From positions 1 through 10,890 of the forward strand of contig JAQUON010000045.1 of the NCBI GenBank assembly GCA_028717045.1: DNA of 10,890 bases, in the 5' to 3' direction. Origin of the DNA: Candidatus Omnitrophota bacterium (GTDB lineage Bacteria > Omnitrophota > Gorgyraeia > Gygaellales > Profunditerraquicolaceae). The notes below the pieces were generated by a model, which was given only the letters and a program-made list of their open reading frames with translations, was not told the origin of the DNA and did no database searches. The first letter of the stretch is position 1. The number at the start of each line of letters is the position of its first letter. A program made the translations under genes and the position numbers. Positions 1-6,397 of this stretch are shown piece after piece.

Positions 1-323
1 GCATCCGCAAGCTCCAAAAATGGCAAGCCGATATTGATTGCGTTACGGAAAAATATCGCGGCAAAGCTTTTGGCTACTACTGCGGATATGCCACAGCCCT
101 TGATTGCCACAGGCGCATGCTCGCGGGACGACCCGCACCCAAAATTCTTGCCCGCAACAATAATATCCCCCTGCCTTACCTTACCGGGAAACTCCGGCCG
201 GATACTCTCCATGCAATGCGAACCCAGCTCCAAGGCATCAGTGGAAACCAGGTATTTTGCCGCAATGATATCGTCGGTGTTTACGTCGTCGCCGAACTTG
301 TGTACCGTCCCTCTCAGTAACAT
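1..323 (-). CDS. leuD: 3-isopropylmalate dehydratase small subunit, 3' end cut by window edge
   Basis: The small (swivel-domain) subunit pairs with LeuC to isomerise 2-isopropylmalate to 3-isopropylmalate in cytosolic leucine synthesis. The frame opens with ATG at 323 and gives 107 codons before the left edge; the family is usually about 160-170 residues in its short form, so roughly the last third is missing. Visible marks are GDDVNTDDIIAAKYL (residues 11-25), the substrate-loop-bearing GKNFGCGSSREHAP (58-71) and FFRNAINIGLP (91-101). YLV at 24-26, rather than the YLRT I recall for homoaconitase small subunits, favours isopropylmalate over homocitrate as substrate; this rests on memory of the family. 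No Shine-Dalgarno lies just upstream: the preceding bases belong to the palindrome at 331-398. It follows leuC on the same strand with a 65-base gap, so co-transcription is expected. Confidence 0.93.
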   Translation of the reverse strand, partial: MLLRGTVHKFGDDVNTDDIIAAKYLVSTDALELGSHCMESIRPEFPGKVRQGDIIVAGKNFGCGSSREHAPVAIKGCGISAVVAKSFAAIFFRNAINIGLPFLELAD

Positions 324-330
324 GGTCTAT

Positions 331-398
331 AAAAGGTTAAGGTTTAGGTTAAGGCCAAGGAGGCCTCCTTGGCCTTGAGCCTTTAACCTCAACCTTTT
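331..398. repeat. Long imperfect palindrome built of 6-base GG/CC words, leuC-leuD gap
   Basis: Positions 351-376 form a perfect 26-base palindrome centred between 363 and 364. The arms continue outward with few mismatches to 331 and 398: AAAAGGTT at 331-338 pairs with AACCTTTT at 391-398. The left arm is phased in sixes (GGTTAA, GGTTTA, GGTTAA, GGCCAA from 335 to 358), and the right arm mirrors this with CC words at 6-7 base steps. The element fills the gap, covers the leuC stop codon (389-391) and two preceding codons, and ends 7 bases before the leuD ATG. In the transcript it would fold as one hairpin. A similar element lies at 6125-6186. Confidence 0.85.
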
Positions 399-1684
399 GC
401 TATCTCCTTCGGGTGAGTGATCCTGCCCGTTATTGCCGATGCTGCAGCAACTGCGGGGCTTGATAAATATACAAACGACTTAGGGCTACCCATCCTTGCG
501 ACAAAATTACGGTTCGTAGTTGCCAGGGCTGTTTCGCCTTCGGTCAATATCCCCATATGGCCGCCAAGGCAAGGCCCACAGCTGGGAGTTTCAAATACGC
601 CTCCTGCCTTTACAAAAATCTCTGCCAGGCCTTCCTTAACTGCCTCAAGATATATTTTTTGAGTTGCCGGAATCACTATGAGGCGCATGCCCGGCTTAAT
701 CTTCTTTCCTCTCAAGAGCCTTGCCGCAACGCGTAAATCGGAAATCCTGCCGTTGGTACAAGACCCGATAACTACTTGGTCGAGTGTAACATTCTTTAAT
801 TCCCGGACAGGTTTGACGTTGCTTGGAAGGTGCGGACATGCTACCTGCGGTTCCAGGCCCGACACATCCCATTCATAGGTCTTTTCATACCGGGCATCTG
901 CATCGGAGCGTAACTCTTTGATCTTGGATCTCAAGCGCTGCGTTATGCGTTTTGCGCCCTGTGCAATACGCACATATCCTAAAGTAATTTCATCCGGCGC
1001 AATAATCCCTGCCCTACCCCCGGCTTCAATCGCCATATTGCTCATAGCAAACCTGTCATCCATGCCAAGCGCTTCTATGACCGGCCCGCCAAATTCCATC
1101 GCTTTATAGAGGGCGCCGTCAACGCCGATTTGGCCTATAGTGAAAAGAATAAGGTCCTTTCCCCCGACCCACTTTTGCAGCTTGCCGCGATAGAGGAATC
1201 GCAGGGAAGCAGGAACTTTCAACCAACACCTGCCGTCCGCAAACGCGCGTGCAAGGTCAGTTGAGCCAACGCCGGTTGCATAACATCCCAAAGCCCCATA
1301 CGTACAGGTGTGCGAATCAGCCCCGATTACTAAGTCCCCGGGCCCGACCAGGCCTTTTTCCGGCAAAAGCGCATGCTCAATACCCATGCAGCCTATTTCA
1401 AAATAATTCGTGATTTTCTGCTCGCGGGCAAATTCAGCCAATAATTTACACTGGTTGGCGCTGCGCAGGTCTTTGGCCGGGGCAAAATGGTCCGGGACAA
1501 GCACCACTTTATTCCTGTCAAACACATGTGTAAAACCCGCCTTTTTAAATTCTGAAATCGCAAAAGGCGCGGTAATGTCGTTTCCGAGCGCAAGGTCAAC
1601 GCCTGCCTCGATAAATTGCCCGGGCGAAACTGATTTCTCTGAACAATGCGCCAGAAGTATCTTTTCGGCTATTGTGTAACCCAT
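389..1684 (-). CDS. leuC: 3-isopropylmalate dehydratase large subunit
   Basis: The catalytic large subunit carries the [4Fe-4S] cluster and, with LeuD, interconverts 2- and 3-isopropylmalate in leucine synthesis. The 431-residue length fits the short archaeal/thermophile-like LeuC class rather than the roughly 466-residue enterobacterial form. The N-terminus MGYTIAEKILLAH is typical. GADSHTCTYGALG lies at 121-133, and the three cluster cysteines are C309 in GSCTNGR (307-313) and C369 and C372 in SCGPCLGG (368-375). The homologous homoaconitase large subunit is the alternative; position next to leuD with a YLV loop favours LeuC. The ATG at 1684 has no visible SD. It lies 24 bases after the fabF stop and in the same frame as fabF, so translation may depend on reinitiation by ribosomes leaving fabF. 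The last codons and the stop lie inside the palindrome at 331-398. Confidence 0.95.
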   Translation of the reverse strand: MGYTIAEKILLAHCSEKSVSPGQFIEAGVDLALGNDITAPFAISEFKKAGFTHVFDRNKVVLVPDHFAPAKDLRSANQCKLLAEFAREQKITNYFEIGCMGIEHALLPEKGLVGPGDLVIGADSHTCTYGALGCYATGVGSTDLARAFADGRCWLKVPASLRFLYRGKLQKWVGGKDLILFTIGQIGVDGALYKAMEFGGPVIEALGMDDRFAMSNMAIEAGGRAGIIAPDEITLGYVRIAQGAKRITQRLRSKIKELRSDADARYEKTYEWDVSGLEPQVACPHLPSNVKPVRELKNVTLDQVVIGSCTNGRISDLRVAARLLRGKKIKPGMRLIVIPATQKIYLEAVKEGLAEIFVKAGGVFETPSCGPCLGGHMGILTEGETALATTNRNFVARMGSPKSFVYLSSPAVAAASAITGRITHPKEIAKG

Positions 1685-1708
1685 CGTAGGAATGGCTAAT
1701 GAAAACGC

Positions 1709-2950
1709 TTATTGGAATTTTTTTATGACGACAGTGGCATTATGTCCGCCAAAACCCAATGAATTGGACATGCACGCCTCTACCGAAGCCGTTCGTGCCT
1801 CATTAGGGACATAATCTAAATCACAGTCGGGATCGGGGTGTTCGTAATTAATAGTGGGCGGGACAATGCCGTGCTTTACGGCTAAACAACAGGCAATAAA
1901 CTCAACTCCTGCAGTCGCACCGAGTAAATGCCCGTGCATAGATTTCGTAGAGCTTACCATTACTTTCTTGGCGTGGTCTTTTAAGACAAGCTTAATAGCC
2001 AAGGTCTCAATTTTATCGTTAAGCTTGGTTGAAGTGCCGTGCGCGTTAATGTAATCAATCTGCCCCGGGTCCAGCCTGGCATCGCGCAAGGCCCATTTCA
2101 TCGCAAGGCTTGCGCCGTAGCCTTCAGGGTCGGGTGCGGTAATGTGGTAGGCGTCACAGGACATACCGAAACCGGCAACTTCGCAATATATCGGGGCATT
2201 CCTCTTTTTGGCATGCTCTAAATCCTCCAGTATCGCGATGCCACAACCCTCAGACATGATAAATCCGTTGCGTTCGGCATCAAACGGCCGCGACGCCTTT
2301 TTCGGATCGTCATTCCTGGTAGAAAGGGCTTTAAGCGCACAAAAACCTCCGATACCAAGGTGCGTGATGCAGCTTTCGGTTCCTCCCGCAATCATGACCT
2401 CGGCGTCTCCGCGCTGGATTATCCGCAATGCCTCTCCGATGGCGTGGTTGGCAGTTGCACAGGCAGTAGTAACGCAGGTATTGGGCCCTTTGAGCCCAAA
2501 GGCGATACCGATATGGCCGGCAGCTTCATTGACTATCAGCATGGGAATTAAAAAAGGCGACAGCCGGCTTGGGCCTTTGGCAAGATACACATTATGCTGC
2601 TCTTCCATTACCCTGAGGCTTCCTATGCCTGAACCCACCACTACGCCGATGCGCTCCCGGTCTTCCTTGTCCAGGTCGAACCCGCCGTCTTTGAGTGCCT
2701 GGGTTGCCGAAGCAATCGCAAACTGCACGAATTTATCCATGCGGTTTTCGTCTTTTTTGCTAATGCCGTAGAGCGACGGATCAAAACCCTTAACCTCCCC
2801 TGCAATACGGCTCTCAAACGCGCTCGGGTCAAAAGCCGTAATCGTATCGATGCCGGATTTGCCTTCCTTAAGGGAATTCCAGAAAGACGCAACATCATTG
2901 CCGATAGGAGAAATAACTCCCAAGCCTGTCACTACTACCCTGTGTTCCAT
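1709..2950 (-). CDS. fabF: 3-oxoacyl-ACP synthase II (KAS II)
   Basis: This condensing enzyme elongates acyl-ACP with malonyl-ACP in type II fatty acid synthesis in the cytosol. From the ATG at 2950 it is 413 residues, the same length as E. coli FabF. The thiolase-fold active site is complete: C164 in TTACATA, H304 in NAHGTST and H341 in KSMHGHLLGATAG, with K336 and the gating F400 in NSLGFGGHN. The frame runs open upstream to a GTG at 2980, but those ten extra residues lie in a hairpin and do not resemble the family, whereas MEHRVVVTGLGV is a classic start with GGAGG at 2954-2958 just before it (spacing only 3 bases). It lies 75 bases after acpP and 24 before leuC. KAS I (FabB) is less likely given the length and context. 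Confidence 0.97.
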   Translation of the reverse strand: MEHRVVVTGLGVISPIGNDVASFWNSLKEGKSGIDTITAFDPSAFESRIAGEVKGFDPSLYGISKKDENRMDKFVQFAIASATQALKDGGFDLDKEDRERIGVVVGSGIGSLRVMEEQHNVYLAKGPSRLSPFLIPMLIVNEAAGHIGIAFGLKGPNTCVTTACATANHAIGEALRIIQRGDAEVMIAGGTESCITHLGIGGFCALKALSTRNDDPKKASRPFDAERNGFIMSEGCGIAILEDLEHAKKRNAPIYCEVAGFGMSCDAYHITAPDPEGYGASLAMKWALRDARLDPGQIDYINAHGTSTKLNDKIETLAIKLVLKDHAKKVMVSSTKSMHGHLLGATAGVEFIACCLAVKHGIVPPTINYEHPDPDCDLDYVPNEARTASVEACMSNSLGFGGHNATVVIKKFQ

Positions 2951-2967
2951 ATGCCTCCACAAAATTT

Positions 2968-2993
2968 TACCCCGCCACACATCAGGCGGGGTA
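2968..2993 (-). terminator. GC-rich stem-loop between acpP and fabF, possible attenuator
   Basis: A perfect 9-base-pair stem (2968-2976 with 2985-2993, core CCCCGCC/GGCGGGG) closes an 8-base loop in the 75-base gap after acpP. In the transcript the stem is followed by AAATTTTG, which is A/U-rich but lacks the long uridine run of a strong intrinsic terminator. It ends about 9 bases before the fabF SD. It could be a partial terminator, or a 3' stabiliser that lets acpP messenger outlast the rest of the operon; the sequence does not decide between these. Confidence 0.5.
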
Positions 2994-3025
2994 TGGATAT
3001 ATATACGCTAACGTACCTTGTCCAC

Positions 3026-3265
3026 TTACTTGCTGGCGATTTTCTCTTCTATGTACTTCACCGCGTCGCCTACCTTGGCAATCTTCTCTGCGTCCTCATC
3101 GGGGATCTCGATGCCGAATTCCTCTTCGAACGCCATAACCAATTCCACGGTATCCAGGGAATCGGCGCCTAAATCGTCGATAAAAGACGCCTCGGGTGTC
3201 ACTTCTTCGGGTTTTACCCCCAATTGTTCTGCGATGATTGACTTCACTTTTTCTGCTACTGCCAT
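3026..3265 (-). CDS. acpP: Acyl carrier protein
   Basis: This small acidic carrier holds growing acyl chains on a 4'-phosphopantetheine arm and shuttles them among the Fab enzymes and PlsX. It is 79 residues, normal for AcpP. The prosthetic group attaches to S36 in the DSL motif (35-37) within DDLGADSLDTVELVMAFEEE, and helix III residues GIEIPDEDAEKI follow. The ATG at 3265 has a strong SD, AAGGAGG at 3274-3280, with 8 bases spacing; this is among the best ribosome sites in the window and fits the high demand for this protein. It is the only gene here with a long leader (174 bases from fabG), filled by three stem-loops that could set its messenger stability or output separately from its neighbours. 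Confidence 0.98.
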   Translation of the reverse strand: MAVAEKVKSIIAEQLGVKPEEVTPEASFIDDLGADSLDTVELVMAFEEEFGIEIPDEDAEKIAKVGDAVKYIEEKIASK

Positions 3266-3285
3266 TCTTCTTTCCTCCTTAATGA

Positions 3286-3328
3286 GGCCACAACTTATGG
3301 AGCGTAAGCGAACATAAGTTGTTTGGCC
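3286..3328. repeat. Stem-loop 1 in the acpP leader
   Basis: GGCC plus ACAACTTATG at 3286-3299 pairs with CATAAGTTGT at 3313-3322 and GGCC at 3325-3328, with a two-base bulge and a 13-base loop. On the coding strand it ends 5 bases before the acpP SD, leaving that site free. The perfect 10-base inner stem with a loop holding TTCGCTTACGCTC on the minus strand resembles REP-like palindromes in form; whether it recurs in the genome cannot be seen here. Confidence 0.75.
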
Positions 3329-3339
3329 GAATTAATCCA

Positions 3340-3388
3340 CGCAGCTACGAGTAAATTTCATTAGAAATTTACGAAGTTCTTAGCTGCG
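3340..3388. repeat. Stem-loop 2 in the acpP leader
   Basis: This is a two-tier hairpin. The outer arms are CGCAGCTA (3340-3347) and TAGCTGCG (3381-3388). The inner arms are GTAAATTTC (3351-3359) and GAAATTTAC (3364-3372), with a 4-base ATTA loop. An internal loop of 3 and 8 bases separates the two tiers. Both tiers pair perfectly, 17 base pairs in all, well beyond what chance would give in a gap this short. Confidence 0.78.
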
Positions 3389-3432
3389 GGGATAAGCTTA
3401 ATCAAAAACCACAGTCAAAAATAAGCTTACCC
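3388..3432. repeat. Stem-loop 3 in the acpP leader
   Basis: TAAGCTTA near 3393-3400 pairs with TAAGCTTA at 3422-3429, extended by GGG (3388-3390) against CCC (3430-3432) with a small bulge. The A-rich loop is about 21 bases. Each 8-base arm is itself self-complementary, so other folds are possible. It begins just 7 bases downstream of the fabG stop codon and shares its edge with stem-loop 2. Confidence 0.6.
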
Positions 3433-3439
3433 GCATAAT

Positions 3440-4183
3440 TTAAACCATGACCATCCCGCCGTCCAAAACAACGGTCTGGCCGGTAATATAATCTGCGTCG
3501 CTTGACGCAAGGAACACGCACAGCCTGGCCACATCTTCTGGCATACCCAGCCTGTTCAACGGTATCTGCTCAAGCATCTTCTCTTTCAGTCCCTCCGAGA
3601 GCTTAGCAGTCATATCCGTCTGGATAAAGCCGGGTGCAACGGCATTCACGTTGATGTTACGGCAAGCCAGTTCGCGCGCTGCAGTCTTGGTCAGGGCAAT
3701 AATGCCTGCCTTTGAGGCAGAATAGTTTGCCTGGCCCACATTACCCATTATTCCAATGATCGAAGCGATATTGATGATTTTACCGTAACGCTGCTTCAGC
3801 ATTACGCGGGAAACCGCTTTGGTGCAATTGAACGTGCCTTTAAGGTTAACGCCCAATACTGCATCCCACTCAGCCTGACTCATACGCAGCAGAAGGTTAT
3901 CCTTGGTGATACCGGCATTGTTAACTAATATATCAATCCTCCCGAATTTGTCAAGAATTTTATTTACCGCCTCTTCAACTTTATCATAATCGGTCACATC
4001 CAGCAACAAGGCCATGCTCTTCCTGCCAAGACCCTGGATTTCCTTAGCCGTATTCTCTGCCTCAGCGCTATTGACATCGCCCACCACCACCTCAGAGCCT
4101 TCTTTGGCGTATAATAGGGCGATTTCTTTGCCTATGCCCCGTGCCCCGCCAGTCACCACTGCTACCTTGTCCTTAAGCCGCAT
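3440..4183 (-). CDS. fabG: 3-oxoacyl-ACP reductase
   Basis: This cytosolic short-chain dehydrogenase/reductase reduces 3-oxoacyl-ACP to 3-hydroxyacyl-ACP with NADPH, the first reductive step of each elongation round. It is 247 residues, the usual length. The Rossmann dinucleotide loop TGGARGIG is at 11-18, NNAG at 88-91, and the catalytic tetrad is N113, S141, Y154 and K158 (YSASK). PGFIQTDMT (184-192) follows the active site. The SDR family is broad, but position between fabD and acpP makes FabG secure. The ATG at 4183 lies inside fabD (11-base overlap) with a G-rich SD (GGGGGGAG) directly upstream, so the two are probably translationally coupled. The 174-base gap with three hairpins follows it. 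Confidence 0.97.
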   Translation of the reverse strand: MRLKDKVAVVTGGARGIGKEIALLYAKEGSEVVVGDVNSAEAENTAKEIQGLGRKSMALLLDVTDYDKVEEAVNKILDKFGRIDILVNNAGITKDNLLLRMSQAEWDAVLGVNLKGTFNCTKAVSRVMLKQRYGKIINIASIIGIMGNVGQANYSASKAGIIALTKTAARELACRNINVNAVAPGFIQTDMTAKLSEGLKEKMLEQIPLNRLGMPEDVARLCVFLASSDADYITGQTVVLDGGMVMV

Positions 4184-5105
4184 GAGCTCCCCCCTTCACT
4201 ACGCATACATCGTCCTTCTTTTCTATGTTCTTCACCTGGGCGTCCGCATCAATCCTGGCCATCAACCCCTTAAGTACCTTACCCGGACCGAACTCAAAGA
4301 AACTGCGTGCGCCTTGGGCAAGGATATAGCGCATTGAATCCTCCCAGAGCACACTCGATGCCACCTGGGCAATAAGATTCTCCCTTACCTCTGACGCATT
4401 CAGTACGGGTTTTGCCGTCACATTACTGACAACAGCCATGCGCGGGTCCTGTATCTTTACTTTATCCAGCTCTTTTGCAAGTTTTGCCGAAGCCTCCTTC
4501 ATAAAAGGGGAATGGAACGAGCCGCTGACTTCAAGCGCAATACACCTTTTTGCACCGCGCTCCTGGGCAATCGCCTTTGCCGCTTCTATCTCCTTTGCGC
4601 CGCCTGAAATAACTATCTGTCCCGGAGAATTTATATTTGCGATATAGGTGTGAGAGTCGCTGCAAATCTTGGTTATGGCAGACAGGTCAAGGCCCAGTAT
4701 CGAAAGCATCTTTCCCGGCATTCGCAAGGCGTCTTCTTCCATGAATTCGCCGCGGCGCCGCACTAAATACACCGCATCTTCAAAAGAAATAGCCTCGGCT
4801 GCCACCAGGGCAGAATACTCCCCCAGACTTAACCCCGCCGCATAACTGCTGGCTGTTGACTGCTGACCGCTGCTCGTACGAAACGCCTCCCACGCGGCAG
4901 TCGTCATGGTAAGTATTGCAGGCTGGCAATTCTTCGTCTGCTTCAGTTCCTCCGCAGGGCCCTCAAAGCACAGCTTTGAAAGCGCAAATCCCAGCACTTG
5001 GTCAGCTGCATCAAAAACCGCCTTGCTTGCGGGAAAAGATTCATACAGGTCCTTTCCCATACCCGCGTACTGGCTGCCCTGCCCTGCAAAAAGATAACCG
5101 ACCAT
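4173..5105 (-). CDS. fabD: Malonyl-CoA:ACP transacylase
   Basis: The enzyme moves malonyl groups from CoA to ACP, supplying the extender for FabF. It is 310 residues, as expected for FabD. GQGSQ (8-12) forms part of the oxyanion region, GLSLGEYSAL (91-100) holds the nucleophile S93, R117 fits the malonate-carboxylate-binding arginine, and H198 in SGSFHSPFM completes the Ser-His pair. GPGKVLKGL (273-281) is the usual C-terminal motif. GLSLGEY instead of GHSLGEY is a common variant. The ATG at 5105 is 12 bases after the plsX stop, with AAGGTG overlapping that stop as a moderate SD; the C-terminus overlaps fabG by 11 bases. No fabH separates it from plsX, unlike many plsX-fabH-fabD operons. Confidence 0.97.
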   Translation of the reverse strand: MVGYLFAGQGSQYAGMGKDLYESFPASKAVFDAADQVLGFALSKLCFEGPAEELKQTKNCQPAILTMTTAAWEAFRTSSGQQSTASSYAAGLSLGEYSALVAAEAISFEDAVYLVRRRGEFMEEDALRMPGKMLSILGLDLSAITKICSDSHTYIANINSPGQIVISGGAKEIEAAKAIAQERGAKRCIALEVSGSFHSPFMKEASAKLAKELDKVKIQDPRMAVVSNVTAKPVLNASEVRENLIAQVASSVLWEDSMRYILAQGARSFFEFGPGKVLKGLMARIDADAQVKNIEKKDDVCVVKGGAHAA

Positions 5106-5117
5106 AATAAAAGCACC

Positions 5118-6116
5118 TTATGCCTGCGGCAAAGGCTTTATTGCCTCCGTAATCTTTTCGTTAAACCGGCGCTCCACTTCTTCTTTGGCAACCCTGATGG
5201 CGTTTTTGATGGCATTCTTATTAGAACGGCCATGGCCGATAATGACGACGCCGTCAATACCCAAGAGGGGTGCGCCTCCATATTCTGAATAATCAACCTC
5301 TTTCTTAAATTTCTTAAGGCTCGGCAAAAGGAACAAGAGCCCGACCTTACCCCATAGATTGCTTAAAAGGTGCCTTTTTAAGAAGCTCTGGATGGCTTCG
5401 GCAACGCTCTCGGAAACCTTAAGCGCTACATTACCCACAAAGCCGTCACAGACAATCACATCGCATTTACCCGAGAATAAATCCCTGCCTTCCACGTTGC
5501 CGATAAAATTGAGATGGCTGTTTGAGAGCAGTTCGTGCGTCTCTTTCATAAATTCGGTCCCCTTGGTCTCTTCTTCCCCGACGTTTAAGAGACCGACCTT
5601 GGGATTCGGCCGTTTCAGTATATGTTCAAAATAAAGGCTGGCCATAATACCGTACTGAAGAAGCTGACTCGGCTTAGGGTCAATGTTTGCACCCACATCG
5701 ATAACGATAGAAGCCCCCTGCATAGTCGGCATCACTATTCCGATACCGGGGCGTTCAATGCCGGGCAGGAGCCCGAGGGACAACGTCGCCGCACACACCG
5801 CAGCACCCGTGTTTCCTGCGCTGAAAAACGCATCTGCCTGGCCGTTCTTTACCAGGTTAATACCGACGACAATAGATGAGTTTCTCTTTCTACGTACACT
5901 GGCCGCTGCAGGCTCGGACATGCCGATAACTTCCTGCGCGGGGTGTATGATAATGCGCGGGGAGCTGGCTTTATGCTTTCCCAGGCAGGCTTTGATCTTT
6001 AATTCGTCCCCGACCAATACTACGTCAACTGCATACTCCTTGACTGCAGCCTGGACCCCTTCGATTACCACGTCAGGGGCGTAGTCACCGCCCATCGCGT
6101 CGACAACAATTTTCAT
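5118..6116 (-). CDS. plsX: Phosphate acyltransferase PlsX
   Basis: PlsX converts acyl-ACP and phosphate to acyl-phosphate, the acyl donor for PlsY, linking fatty acid synthesis to phosphatidic acid at the inner face of the membrane. It is 332 residues, normal for the family. Conserved blocks are DAMGGD (6-11), SAGNTGA (99-105), DVGAN (140-144), GLLNVGEE (175-182), NVEGRDL (207-213), CDGFVGN (223-229) and EYGGAPLLG (278-286). The hydrophobic stretch around 254-265 is where the family has its membrane-associating helical region. The ATG at 6116 gives the canonical N-terminus, but the bases before it show no SD; they are the end of the repeat at 6125-6186. It follows rpmF, as in many bacteria, and is itself followed by fabD after 12 bases. 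Confidence 0.97.
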   Translation of the reverse strand: MKIVVDAMGGDYAPDVVIEGVQAAVKEYAVDVVLVGDELKIKACLGKHKASSPRIIIHPAQEVIGMSEPAAASVRRKRNSSIVVGINLVKNGQADAFFSAGNTGAAVCAATLSLGLLPGIERPGIGIVMPTMQGASIVIDVGANIDPKPSQLLQYGIMASLYFEHILKRPNPKVGLLNVGEEETKGTEFMKETHELLSNSHLNFIGNVEGRDLFSGKCDVIVCDGFVGNVALKVSESVAEAIQSFLKRHLLSNLWGKVGLLFLLPSLKKFKKEVDYSEYGGAPLLGIDGVVIIGHGRSNKNAIKNAIRVAKEEVERRFNEKITEAIKPLPQA

Positions 6117-6124
6117 AGCTTCGT

Positions 6125-6186
6125 AAGGTTAAGGCTCAGGTCGAGGTCAAGGCAAATACCTAAGCCTTAGCCTAAACCTCGTCCTT
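6125..6186. repeat. Second 6-base-phased GG/CC palindrome, rpmF-plsX gap
   Basis: The gap of 74 bases between the rpmF stop and the plsX start is almost entirely one element. From 6125 it runs in six-base words carrying GG (AAGGTT, AAGGCT, CAGGTC, GAGGTC, AAGGCA), then after about 6155 in six-base words ending in CC (AATACC, TAAGCC, TTAGCC, TAAACC, TCGTCC). Arms 6131-6153 and 6164-6186 pair at 15 of 23 positions, the conserved GG/CC cores matching and the spacer letters differing. It starts 4 bases after the rpmF stop and ends 8 bases before the plsX ATG, the same layout as the element at 331-398. Confidence 0.8.
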
Positions 6187-6190
6187 CCTG

Positions 6191-6397
6191 TTACATGTTG
6201 GTTTTTTTCTTTTTCTCTTTAACTTCGATTTCTATGACCTGCTTGCCGTCATAATAACCGCAGACGCGGCAGACGCAATGAGGACGTTTTAATTCTTTGC
6301 ATTGCGGGCAAGGCGTAAGAGAAGTATTTTTGAGTTTCCAGTGGGTACGCCTTTTCCTGCCGCGGGCACTGGAATGTCTTTTTTTAGGTAATGGCAC
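6191..6397 (-). CDS. rpmF: 50S ribosomal protein L32
   Basis: L32 is a small basic protein of the large ribosomal subunit. The 68-residue product starts MPLPKKRHSSARGRKRRTHW, the classic L32 opening (family pattern MAVPKRRxSxxRxxxRRxHW). It has a complete zinc ribbon: C30 and C33 (CPQC) with C43 and C46 (CRVC), followed by GYYDGKQVI. The start is GTG at 6397, fixed by the family N-terminus and by AAGGAGG at 6406-6412 with 8 bases spacing. That SD is encoded within the Gly-Gly codons near the end of the DUF177 gene, which overlaps rpmF by 14 bases. The lysine-rich tail (KEKKKKTNM) is longer than in some homologues. The DUF177-rpmF-plsX order is widely conserved. Confidence 0.96.
   Translation of the reverse strand: MPLPKKRHSSARGRKRRTHWKLKNTSLTPCPQCKELKRPHCVCRVCGYYDGKQVIEIEVKEKKKKTNM

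Noticed and set aside
335..352. Telomere-like GGTTAA/GGTTTA repeats
   Set aside because: Only three units, in a bacterial operon, forming one arm of a palindrome; nothing supports a replicon end.
331..398. Reading the leuC-leuD palindrome as an intrinsic terminator
   Set aside because: In the coding direction the stem ends in UUUU at most and leuD follows at 7 bases; the 6-base phasing and the second copy before plsX fit a repeat element better.
2208..2771. 187-codon plus-strand open frame
   Set aside because: It lies wholly antisense to fabF, has no recognisable family motifs, and exists because fabF codon usage leaves that frame open. The same holds for the shorter plus-strand frames at 5683-6084, 6391-6780 and 34-378.
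2951..2980. N-terminal extension of fabF to a GTG at 2980
   Set aside because: It would start inside the GC-rich stem-loop and add residues absent from FabF homologues; the ATG at 2950 is preceded by GGAGG.
3389..3418. Possible acpP promoter, TTGACT (-35) at 3413-3418 with TATCCC 18 bases further on
   Set aside because: The -35 match is good, but the -10 matches only three of six consensus positions and falls in stem-loop 3, so it is not strong enough to annotate.
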